Assembly: GCA_958448635.1 (NCBI GenBank)
Contig: CAUDEQ010000095.1
Coordinates: 1-5,217 of the forward strand
Source: an uncultured Bacillota bacterium
GTDB taxonomy: Bacteria; Bacillota; Clostridia; Peptostreptococcales; Anaerovoracaceae
Direction of reading: 5' to 3'
Length of the DNA: 5,217 nt
Below the pieces are notes generated by a model. It ran no database searches. It was not told where the DNA came from and worked only from the letters and a program-made list of their open reading frames with translations. Below are positions 1 to 4,852 of the stretch, piece after piece (within the stretch, counting starts at the first letter, position 1; each line of letters begins with the position of its first letter). The translations under genes and the position numbers were made by a program.

Positions 1-31
1 ACTTTCGATTTCTTCTTTGACAACTTTTACC

Positions 32-60
32 TTGACATCGTCCATCGCAAATAATAGTAT
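32..60 (+). promoter_or_regulatory. Sigma-A-type promoter for the small gene at 130-426
   Basis: A perfect -35 box TTGACA (32-37) is followed after 17 bases by TAGTAT (55-60), which matches the -10 consensus at four of six positions. The predicted transcription start is near 67, exactly where a 6-bp hairpin begins, so the message would carry a 5'-terminal stem-loop and a leader of about 60 bases. The boxes and spacing are seen directly; activity is inferred. Confidence 0.55.
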
Positions 61-66
61 ATATTT

Positions 67-82
67 TGTGGGGTTTCCCACA
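67..82 (+). promoter_or_regulatory. Hairpin at the predicted 5' end of the 130-426 transcript
   Basis: TGTGGG (67-72) and CCCACA (77-82) are perfect inverted arms around a GTTT loop. The element sits immediately downstream of the predicted -10 box and about 50 bases before the start codon. It could be a 5'-end stabilising stem or an operator. It is not followed by a T-run, so it is a poor terminator on either strand. Confidence 0.4.
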
Positions 83-129
83 TAAATTGTATTTTAATGA
101 CAGCTATGACACATAGCAAGGAGTATAAC

Positions 130-426
130 ATGAAAGAGGAGCTTATCTACAAGATCGAAAAAATCGTTAAAAATGAAAAGTTCAAGCTGGATGCATTCTT
201 TCTCTGCGGCGCACCTTCAGGTCTTCCTGACGACAGCCTGAAGAAAGCATGCGAAAGATATCTGGAGGCCGTTAAGAATGACACAAAGGATGATTCCGTC
301 ACAGAAGCACTTATCGCAGAGCTGAAGAGGCATCTGGACACGGAGCCGGCAATCAAGGTCGTAGGCGATATCACTGACAACAGAGATGAGCTGAGAGAGC
401 TCTATGAAAACAGAGCATACCTGTAG
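130..426 (+). CDS. Small conserved-looking protein of unknown function (98 aa)
   Basis: The frame is open from an ATG at 97, but the ATG at 130 is preferred because AAGGAG (119-124) lies five bases upstream, whereas the earlier ATGs have no SD. The 98-residue product is soluble, has no signal peptide or membrane segment, and is highly charged and mostly helical in appearance. An N-terminal Lys-rich helix (about 1-20) is followed by a turn containing FFLCGAPSGLPDD (about 23-35), a helix with ACERYLEAV, and a second charged helical half ending in NRDELRELYENRAYL. There are two cysteines, in LCGAP and KKACERY, and no recognised metal motif. The order of a short helix, a linker and a charged C-terminal helix loosely recalls the approximately 110-residue clostridial proteins that are often mislabelled as Hsp90 chaperones. 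That is a weak memory-based resemblance, not an assignment. The gene is monocistronic, with its own promoter and terminator. Confidence 0.8.
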   Translation: MKEELIYKIEKIVKNEKFKLDAFFLCGAPSGLPDDSLKKACERYLEAVKNDTKDDSVTEALIAELKRHLDTEPAIKVVGDITDNRDELRELYENRAYL

Positions 427-464
427 GGCATATCTGTAAAGCGCCCTCGCAAATATGCAGGCAC

Positions 465-490
465 AACCTCGTTCCATGGACGAGGTTTTT
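465..490 (+). terminator. Intrinsic terminator of the 130-426 gene
   Basis: Arms AACCTCG (465-471) and CGAGGTT (481-487) form a 7-bp stem. The intervening bases contain the palindrome TCCATGGA, so the stem can extend past a single bulged T. A T-rich tail (TTTTTCTTTT from 486) follows on the plus strand. It lies about 40 bases after the stop codon. The minus-strand side lacks a T-run, so it acts mainly on plus-strand transcription. Confidence 0.85.
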
Positions 491-506
491 CTTTTACAGC
501 ATCAAC

Positions 507-532
507 AAACGGCAGGTTTCCTCCTGCCGTTT
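507..532 (-). terminator. Hairpin terminator of the ytvI-nitroreductase operon
   Basis: AAACGGCAGG (507-516) and CCTGCCGTTT (523-532) form a perfect 10-bp stem with a six-base loop. It begins about 58 bases after the nitroreductase stop codon. On the minus strand the stem runs into GTTTGTTG, a short T-rich tail, with A residues on the 5' side. It lies between convergent genes and may work in both directions. Confidence 0.65.
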
Positions 533-589
533 CATATCCCTTTCATATAGCTCTCATGTTATACATATACGGAGCCGCCCTCTTAAGGT

Positions 590-1249
590 TTAAAATCCAT
601 ACCATCCGGTGATGGCGTCAAGCCCTTCTCTTTCGCTCACCACCCGGTTAGCCGGAAAATCCGGATCCGGATAACCGAGAGCAATGCCCGCCACAAATCT
701 CTTGTTTTCAGGTATGTCAAGGTATTTCCTCAAAGCCTTCTGATACATTATCGCCTGATTTTCCACGCATGTTCCTATTCCATGCTCCATAGCTGCCAGA
801 CAGATGTTCTGTGCGACACAGCCCATATCGAAACGGCTGGCCGCCTCGTCCAGGCTGTCGTCCATGTACATGATTACAGCACATGGCGCATCGAAAAACC
901 TGAAGCCTCTCTGCATCCACCAAAAGCGCTTTTCCTTGTCCTCACGGGCTATATCCATGGCAGCAAAGAGCTGCTTTGCAACACCTACGAGGCGCTGTCT
1001 GTATACGCCTGCGAATTCCGTATCCTCATAATCCTCAGCCTCTCCTGCCACAAAGGCCCGCACGTTTTCCTCGCCGATTTTTTTCAACACGTCGCCTGTT
1101 ATCACCGCAAACTCCCACGGCTGTGTATTGTTGGCCGAAACCGCCCTAATGGCCGTCTGCAATATGTCTTCTATTATTTCCCTGGGCACTGCCTTGTCCT
1201 TGAATCCTCTGATGGATTTTCTACCCAGTATGGCTTCTCTGATTTCCAT
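590..1249 (-). CDS. Nitroreductase-family FMN-dependent oxidoreductase
   Basis: The product is a 219-residue cytosolic flavoprotein expected to transfer electrons from NAD(P)H through FMN to nitro compounds, quinones or similar acceptors. The physiological substrate cannot be read from the sequence. Family marks run the whole length: an N-terminal FMN-phosphate contact RKSIRGF (10-16), the flavin-site motif NNTQPWEF (40-47), FDAPCAVIMY (119-128), the helix MGCVAQNICLAAMEHGIGTC (142-161), and GYPDPDFPANR near the C-terminus (192-202). Length and order fit a complete single-domain member. The frame opens at 1285, but the ATG at 1249 is chosen because AAGGAG (1258-1263) is eight bases upstream and the extra 12 residues look non-conserved. 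It starts 66 bases after the ytvI-like stop with no promoter or terminator between, so the two are probably co-transcribed. The hairpin at 507-532 ends the unit. Confidence 0.93.
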   Translation of the reverse strand: MEIREAILGRKSIRGFKDKAVPREIIEDILQTAIRAVSANNTQPWEFAVITGDVLKKIGEENVRAFVAGEAEDYEDTEFAGVYRQRLVGVAKQLFAAMDIAREDKEKRFWWMQRGFRFFDAPCAVIMYMDDSLDEAASRFDMGCVAQNICLAAMEHGIGTCVENQAIMYQKALRKYLDIPENKRFVAGIALGYPDPDFPANRVVSEREGLDAITGWYGF

Positions 1250-1310
1250 GTTTGACGCTCCTTTTCTGCAAGAATTGCTGTTCATGCGTTTTACGGTCTT
1301 TCTTCACGCA

Positions 1311-1332
1311 ACGCTTCAGTCACGCTTCAGTA
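1311..1332. repeat. 11-bp tandem duplication at the ytvI-like stop codon
   Basis: ACGCTTCAGTC (1311-1321) is followed directly by ACGCTTCAGTA (1322-1332), with 10 of 11 bases identical. The minus-strand TGA stop of the ytvI-like gene (1316-1318) lies within the left unit, so one slippage event would alter the last residues and the stop. Confidence 0.6.
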
Positions 1333-2404
1333 TCTTGATGACACCCTTGTTATTGAGGTGAAGCAAAAGCGACAATGTTATCGGGAAGCCAAACAATCCC
1401 AGACCTCCCAGCAGCTGCAGACCGGCGAACATGCTGGAAAGCGTCACGATAGGGTGAAGGCCCAGCTGTTTTCCCACGATCTTCGGCTCTATTATGTTTC
1501 TCACTATGGTAATTATCACATATAGTATGAACAGCTGCAGACCAAGCCCGTAGTTTCCCATAACCAGACAAACGATGCTCCAAGGTATCATCACGCCGCC
1601 TGTGCCCAACACCGGCAATATATCGAATACAGCGATGCACAGCGAAATAATGATGGCATTGTCTATGCCGATCAGGGTCAGCCCCACAAAAAGCTCCACA
1701 AAGGTGATGGACATGATGAGAAGGTATGATCTTATTACAACGAAAAGCGTCCCCACCATATATACCCTTATTTCATCGAACAGCTCTCTAACCCTGTCGT
1801 TCATCTGATGTATAACATATCCCATCAGCTTATCGTAATCCATGGAAATGAACACCGTGGAAACGACAAACAGTATAGTCTTGATGAACAGCATCGGAAG
1901 TGATGCCGCAAATCCCGTTACCATGCTTATGGCCGTGGTGGATATTTTAGTTGCAAGTCCCGCCAGCGCATCCATGATCTGGGTTTCCAGATTTCTAAGA
2001 AGCTCTATGAGATTCAGCTCATTCCATATCTCAAGAGTTTCCAGCTTGCTGAACACATTTATCACCATAGGAGCCACGGTATCGGAATAAAACGATGGCA
2101 GATCTATTACAATGCCGTGGATACGCGTCACCAGCTCGATGCCTCCCCAGGATATGAATGCTCCAAGCGCTATGAAGAAAAGCATAGATGCGATAAAGCC
2201 GCAGAGCTTTTTCTTCAATCGCAGCTTTCTGTTCATAAACCTGATGGGCCGCTGCAACAGGCATGCAACTATGAACGCCAGAATAAACGGCATTAAAAGA
2301 GGCACTACATATCTGGCAAGTACGAATACGATGGCCAGTATTATAGCGAAATATGTACAGTTGATTATAAATGCTCGTCTAAAGCCTATGCTGTTATTGG
2401 ACAT
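1316..2404 (-). CDS. ytvI: AI-2E-family membrane protein, YtvI-like
   Basis: This is a 362-residue polytopic membrane protein of the AI-2E transporter superfamily (PF01594). It has an N-terminal pair of membrane segments (about 13-50), a basic cytosolic turn (PIRFMNRKLRLKKK), a third segment (about 68-90), an amphipathic extracytoplasmic region (about 95-150), and a C-terminal bundle (about 155-190, 215-277, 285-303 and 318-350). The family signature lies in the C-terminal half: DILPVLGTGGVMIPW (261-275), then RNIIEPKIVGKQLGLHP (302-318) and a Gly-rich hairpin GLQLLGGLGLFGFPI. The EPKIVGKQLGLHP block and the length fit the YtvI subgroup, described in Bacillus as a sporulation integral membrane protein. 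The transported substrate, if any, is not known. The start at 2404 has AGGAG 11 bases upstream (2416-2420), which is slightly long spacing. A matching promoter lies at 2459-2487. The subgroup name is less certain than the family. Confidence 0.9.
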   Translation of the reverse strand: MSNNSIGFRRAFIINCTYFAIILAIVFVLARYVVPLLMPFILAFIVACLLQRPIRFMNRKLRLKKKLCGFIASMLFFIALGAFISWGGIELVTRIHGIVIDLPSFYSDTVAPMVINVFSKLETLEIWNELNLIELLRNLETQIMDALAGLATKISTTAISMVTGFAASLPMLFIKTILFVVSTVFISMDYDKLMGYVIHQMNDRVRELFDEIRVYMVGTLFVVIRSYLLIMSITFVELFVGLTLIGIDNAIIISLCIAVFDILPVLGTGGVMIPWSIVCLVMGNYGLGLQLFILYVIITIVRNIIEPKIVGKQLGLHPIVTLSSMFAGLQLLGGLGLFGFPITLSLLLHLNNKGVIKILKRD

Positions 2405-2458
2405 GATGTATGTTTCTCCTGATTAATACCCCTGTCATAATATTCCTTCTATCTAACC

Positions 2459-2487
2459 ATTATACACACGCACGAGGAATATTCCAA
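2459..2487 (-). promoter_or_regulatory. Promoter of the ytvI-nitroreductase operon
   Basis: On the minus strand TTGGAA (2487-2482) is separated by 17 bases from a perfect TATAAT (2464-2459). The predicted start of transcription is near 2452, about 48 bases before the ATG at 2404. The perfect palindrome GGAATATTCC (2476-2485) overlaps the -35 box. The sequence matches are direct; use in vivo is inferred. Confidence 0.7.
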
Positions 2488-2593
2488 CCCCTTCCTTTGA
2501 ACAAAGCCCGGTTCGTCGATACTCTTTCATGGGCAGACTTTTATCAGCAGATTTTGTTGATACGAGCCATAATATCCAAGTTGATCAAAGGAG

Positions 2594-2630
2594 TCTCCAA
2601 ATGGCTGCCATGTGACCATTATTTTGGAGA
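2594..2630. repeat. 37-base inverted-repeat unit 1
   Basis: TCTCCAAA (2594-2601) pairs with TTTGGAGA (2623-2630). Inner TGG/CCA can extend the stem past a bulge. The right arm runs directly into TTTTTT (2631-2636), so on the plus strand this copy has the form of an intrinsic terminator. Compared with units 2 and 3 the T-rich extension is on the opposite side, so this copy is inverted relative to them. Confidence 0.6.
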
Positions 2631-2740
2631 TTTTTTATGGGATAAATCATTATCCTGCAAGGAAAGCCTCCAAACAACCGCTGTGTCCCTGCTGATTTTG
2701 TGACTTTTCAACGGTTTCCAGAGTGATATTGAAAGTAAAA

Positions 2741-2777
2741 TCTCAAAATAATCACCATATTATATCTGATTTTGAGA
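2741..2777. repeat. 37-base inverted-repeat unit 2
   Basis: TCTCAAAAT (2741-2749) and ATTTTGAGA (2769-2777) are perfect 9-base inverted arms separated by 19 bases. Total length equals that of units 1 and 3 exactly. The left arm is preceded by AAAA, matching the A/T extension of the other two units. The spacer is AT-rich and differs from those of the other units. Confidence 0.65.
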
Positions 2778-2803
2778 GTATTATGAAGCATAGTCTCAGA
2801 AAA

Positions 2804-2840
2804 TCTCCAAATGCCTATATCACTATACTTATTTTGGAGC
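2804..2840. repeat. 37-base inverted-repeat unit 3
   Basis: CTCCAAA (2805-2811) pairs with TTTGGAG (2833-2839) within a 37-base frame, bounded by AAAA on the left. Its first ten bases are identical to those of unit 1, and a nine-base ATTTTGGAG block matches at the same offset. The right arm also makes a tight second hairpin with the sequence after it, TTTTGGA (2832-2838) against TCCAAAA (2842-2848) with a three-base loop. Between units 2 and 3, TGAGA (2773-2777) and TCTCA (2794-2798) form a further inverted pair. Confidence 0.6.
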
Positions 2841-2896
2841 TTCCAAAACAACCTGCATCTGCCACGTCTCCCATATTTCCCAAACATGAAAAATAA

Positions 2897-2919
2897 ACAG
2901 CCCGCACAATGCAGGCTGT
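2897..2919 (-). terminator. Terminator of the bcp-yaaA-moaE-like operon
   Basis: ACAGCC (2897-2902) and GGCTGT (2914-2919) form the outer stem; after one mismatch GCA/TGC continue it around a three-base loop. On the minus strand the stem runs into TTTATTTTTC, a good T-tract, 21 bases after the stop of the MoaE-like gene. On the plus strand CCGGTTTTTT follows, so it may be bidirectional. Confidence 0.85.
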
Positions 2920-2940
2920 CCGGTTTTTTCAGTGACAGCT

Positions 2941-3330
2941 TCAATCGTAAAGCTCCACTTCCTCCACACATTCCGTCTTTATCCTGCCCACAAGGTACTG
3001 GAGCGCTTCTATTATGTGAGGGCGTATGTCGCCGCCTATCAGCACATACATTATATCATCTCCAACCTGCAGCTTTCCCTCTGCCAGCCATGTTCTGATA
3101 TAATATATGCCGTCCATTCCGTAGGTGGCCTCTATTGCCTCATCCACCTTGGCGCTGTCGTATGAAAAATACATACCCGTCACCGGTCGCGTATCCTCAG
3201 CGCCTTCCCGAACCTTAGCCTTAGCGCTTTCTCTGACTATACCGTTATGAGTCAGGTACATCCCGATCTTCTTTGCGCTTTCGTCTGCCTTGGCCTCCTC
3301 CAGCCACTTATCCATAGATGGTTTGTTCAT
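2941..3330 (-). CDS. MoaE-like protein (molybdopterin synthase large-subunit family), divergent
   Basis: This is a 129-residue cytosolic protein resembling MoaE (PF02391), which in molybdopterin cofactor synthesis works with sulfur-carrying MoaD. The matching blocks are GIVRESAKAK (30-39, aligning with the MoaE GxVR turn), TGMYFSYDSAKVDEAI (51-66), GKLQVGDDIMYVLIGGDIRP (85-104, aligning with the GxLxxGD...HR region) and YLVGRIKTE (112-120). K118 aligns with E. coli Lys119. The residue seven further on, where E. coli has Lys126, is V125, so one of the two active-site lysines is missing. No moaD, moaA, moaB or moeA gene is nearby. The frame extends to a TTG at 3342, but the ATG at 3330 has GGAG six bases upstream and is preferred. 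It is the last gene of the bcp-yaaA operon, 60 bases after yaaA. The family call is moderate; a true molybdopterin synthase role is doubtful. Confidence 0.82.
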   Translation of the reverse strand: MNKPSMDKWLEEAKADESAKKIGMYLTHNGIVRESAKAKVREGAEDTRPVTGMYFSYDSAKVDEAIEATYGMDGIYYIRTWLAEGKLQVGDDIMYVLIGGDIRPHIIEALQYLVGRIKTECVEEVELYD

Positions 3331-3390
3331 GTTTTTCTCCAATCACATTTCTATATATTTGATTTCCCTGCGTCTCCTGCATGCCTTACG

Positions 3391-4170
3391 TCACGCCTCC
3401 GGCTGAAGCTTTTTCATGAAGACATAAGTGCTTTCGTCCGAAAACTCATCATCATACCTGTAGTTCAAAAGCGCCAGCTCTCTTATCTGCTCCGGCTTTT
3501 CTATTCTATGCTCAGCCATCCTTCGCACCATTTCTCCCCTTGCCATCTTGCAAAGAGTGCCCTTTTCCACGACCTTGCCCTTTACATCTTCGCCGAAAAT
3601 GCAAGTTATCATCCTGCAGTCATCAGGAAGGTGTCCTGACACGATGGAGCTGTATTCCTTTGACGCCAGATTCACTATGCAGTCCGTCTCCGCCGCCAGA
3701 TACTCGGCGATGGAGGAACCCCAGAAGCCGTATAGAAATCTGCCTGCTGCCGCAGTCTGTTCCGGCATATCCATATCCAGCCTCGCCTGCATTTCCAGAC
3801 GATAAGGCCTTACTCCGTCAAAGGGCTTCAGAACTCCGTAAAAGCCCGACAGGATCCGCAGATGCTCCTGTATATATTCGTATTCATCGTCGGAAAACAC
3901 CGCCGGCGCCATGTACTGATACTGAATTCCCTCGTACGACAGGATCGCCGGCGTGAGCCCCTTTCTCAGATCCATACGCCTCAGTCTGTCGAAGTTTTGC
4001 TCCGCCAGCTTGTCGTTGCATTTCCACAGCGATTTCAGCTCATCGAAGCTCATAGCCTGCAGTCTACCGAGGATCTGCTCCGTCTTTGGCAGAAAATGCG
4101 GCAGAGCCCCAACGCTCAGGCTGTCGGTATCGTCATTCATCTTTTTCGCCGGCGAAATGATTATTCTCAT
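3391..4170 (-). CDS. yaaA: Peroxide stress protein YaaA (DUF328/UPF0246 family)
   Basis: The 259-residue product is full length against the roughly 258-residue E. coli YaaA. In E. coli this cytosolic protein is induced by hydrogen peroxide, lowers the pool of unincorporated iron and limits Fenton damage to DNA and proteins. Family motifs appear in the expected order: N-terminal ISPAKKM (5-11), NDKLAEQN (52-59), FSDDEYEYIQEHLRILSGFY (92-111), then GVLKPFDGVRPYRLEM (112-127), FLYGFWG (145-151), NLASKEY (167-173) and KMARGEMVRRM (208-218). There is no signal peptide or membrane segment. The ATG at 4170 has GGAGG eight bases upstream (4179-4183), located in the 17-base gap after the bcp stop codon, so bcp and yaaA are tightly coupled in one transcript. 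This pairing with a peroxiredoxin supports a peroxide-defence role here. A Clostridia-specific biochemical function has not been inferred. Confidence 0.95.
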   Translation of the reverse strand: MRIIISPAKKMNDDTDSLSVGALPHFLPKTEQILGRLQAMSFDELKSLWKCNDKLAEQNFDRLRRMDLRKGLTPAILSYEGIQYQYMAPAVFSDDEYEYIQEHLRILSGFYGVLKPFDGVRPYRLEMQARLDMDMPEQTAAAGRFLYGFWGSSIAEYLAAETDCIVNLASKEYSSIVSGHLPDDCRMITCIFGEDVKGKVVEKGTLCKMARGEMVRRMAEHRIEKPEQIRELALLNYRYDDEFSDESTYVFMKKLQPEA

Positions 4171-4187
4171 CTTCTTCCCCTCCGGTC

Positions 4188-4655
4188 CTACTGCTCCTGC
4201 CCGTCGAGATACGCCAGTATGTCCGCTGCATTGGTATCAGGCTTCACCTTAGGCATCACCTTCTCGATGATACCCTTCTCGTCTATCACATATGTGGTTC
4301 GCACCACGCCCATGCTCACCTTCCCGTAGAGCTTCTTTTCCTTCCAGACATCATATCCCGTTATGGCCTGAAGCTCCGGGTCTGAAAGAAGTATAAAAGG
4401 CAGCTGATGCTTGTCTGCGAACTTTGCGTGAGACGCTGCGGAATCCTTGCTGACTCCTATGACCGTCACATTTCTCTTTTCAAATTCTCCGTAATTCTCT
4501 GCAAAAGCACAGGCCTGTCTAGTGCATCCCGGTGTGTTGTCTCTTGGGTAAAAATAGAGAACTACCTTTCTGCCTGCGAAATCCGACAGGCTGACTTCTT
4601 TTCCTTCTTTATCCTGCAATGTAAAATCAGGCGCTTTTATTCCGGCTTCCAACAT
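4188..4655 (-). CDS. bcp: Thioredoxin-dependent thiol peroxidase, Bcp/PrxQ peroxiredoxin
   Basis: The 155-residue cytosolic peroxiredoxin reduces hydrogen peroxide and organic hydroperoxides, with thioredoxin as the usual reductant. The AhpC/TSA thioredoxin fold is complete: the N-terminal block GIKAPDFTLQDKEG (5-18), VVLYFYPRDNTPGCT (31-45) with peroxidatic Cys44 in the TPGCT motif, a second Cys49 five residues later as in two-cysteine E. coli-type Bcp, VIGVSKDS (65-72), and RTTYVID (119-125) supplying the conserved active-site arginine R119. Length is typical. The ATG at 4655 has a perfect AAGGAGG (4664-4670) eight bases upstream. It is the first gene of the operon, about 135 bases downstream of the predicted transcription start. 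The leader contains direct repeats, and a 15-base tandem duplication reaches into the SD. Identification is secure; the gene symbol follows E. coli usage. Confidence 0.96.
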   Translation of the reverse strand: MLEAGIKAPDFTLQDKEGKEVSLSDFAGRKVVLYFYPRDNTPGCTRQACAFAENYGEFEKRNVTVIGVSKDSAASHAKFADKHQLPFILLSDPELQAITGYDVWKEKKLYGKVSMGVVRTTYVIDEKGIIEKVMPKVKPDTNAADILAYLDGQEQ

Positions 4656-4665
4656 GGTTCATACC

Positions 4666-4695
4666 TCCTTATTGTTATCGTCCTTGTTGTTATCA
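4666..4695 (-). repeat. 15-base tandem duplication covering the bcp ribosome-binding region
   Basis: On the plus strand TCCTTATTGTTATCG (4666-4680) is followed directly by TCCTTGTTGTTATCA (4681-4695), identical at 13 of 15 positions. A fainter third unit beginning TCCT may start at 4696. Read in the message, the copy next to the gene carries AAGGAG and the upstream copy carries AAGGAC, a weaker SD-like decoy 15 bases further from the ATG. Confidence 0.7.
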
Positions 4696-4750
4696 TCCTA
4701 TAATCATTTACCGATCTGGAATCTCTTTTATCCGCAAGGCGACTGCCATT

Positions 4751-4777
4751 CTTACATCGCATACATACTTACATCGC
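4751..4777 (-). repeat. Direct repeat in the bcp leader
   Basis: CTTACATCGC occurs at 4751-4760 and again at 4768-4777, a 17-base period, in the predicted 5' leader of the bcp operon just downstream of the promoter. In the message it reads GCGATGTAAG twice. It could be a protein or RNA binding site or chance duplication. Confidence 0.55.
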
Positions 4778-4796
4778 CTGCATCATATGTTCCTTA

Positions 4797-4825
4797 ATTA
4801 TATGCGCGATGACTCTCATCGTCAA
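4797..4825 (-). promoter_or_regulatory. Sigma-A promoter of the bcp-yaaA-moaE-like operon
   Basis: On the minus strand TTGACG (4825-4820) lies exactly 17 bases from a perfect TATAAT (4802-4797), the best promoter in the window. The predicted start is near 4790. The spacer and the edge of the -35 box contain an inverted repeat, CGATGA/TCATCG (4807-4812, 4816-4821) around CTC, a candidate operator. It does not resemble the PerR box (TTATAATNATTATAA), so PerR control is not supported. Confidence 0.8.
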
Positions 4826-4852
4826 TACGACAGCCGTACGCTGCTTTCAGTT

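Larger units (their letters stand above)
2405..2896. other. Gene-free region rich in inverted repeats, between two minus-strand operons
   Basis: About 490 bases with no credible gene. The left part (2405-2490) holds the SD and promoter of the ytvI-like gene. The middle and right parts (2540-2850) are packed with inverted repeats: TATCAGCA/TGTTGATA with one G-T pair (2542-2549, 2555-2562), the palindrome TTGATCAA (2581-2588), GGATAA/TTATCC (2640-2645, 2650-2655), and three related 37-base units listed separately. A 97-codon plus-strand frame crosses 2410-2703 but has no SD, no recognisable protein features and runs through the hairpins, so I do not call it. The region could be a decayed MITE, a structured RNA gene or a cluster of protein-binding sites. 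Confidence 0.6.

Noticed and set aside
782..1255. 157-codon plus-strand open frame opposite the nitroreductase
   Set aside because: It lies wholly antisense to a gene with clear flavin-binding motifs, has no SD site and its translation shows no family features.
2405..2640. T-box or other known riboswitch in the ytvI leader
   Set aside because: No T-box antiterminator sequence or known aptamer core was found, and the minus-strand leader after the predicted start is only about 48 bases.
2410..2703. 97-codon plus-strand frame in the gene-free region
   Set aside because: It has no SD, starts inside the ytvI leader, runs through inverted repeats and a terminator-like hairpin, and encodes no recognisable domain. 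A short true peptide cannot be fully excluded.
2594..2840. CRISPR-like array
   Set aside because: The repeated blocks are inverted-arm units with variable cores, unequal spacing (147 and 63 bases between starts) and mixed orientation, with no cas genes. This is not a direct-repeat and spacer array.
3247..3956. Plus-strand frames of 130 and 138 codons opposite the MoaE-like gene and yaaA
   Set aside because: Antisense to recognised proteins, with Cys/Pro/Ser-rich low-quality translations and no ribosome site.
3862..4329. 155-codon plus-strand frame opposite yaaA and bcp
   Set aside because: It spans two well-identified minus-strand genes and their SD-bearing gap; this is a shadow frame.
4797..4825. 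PerR-type operator at the bcp promoter
   Set aside because: The palindrome present does not match the PerR box consensus; only the perfect TATAAT of the -10 box resembles part of it.
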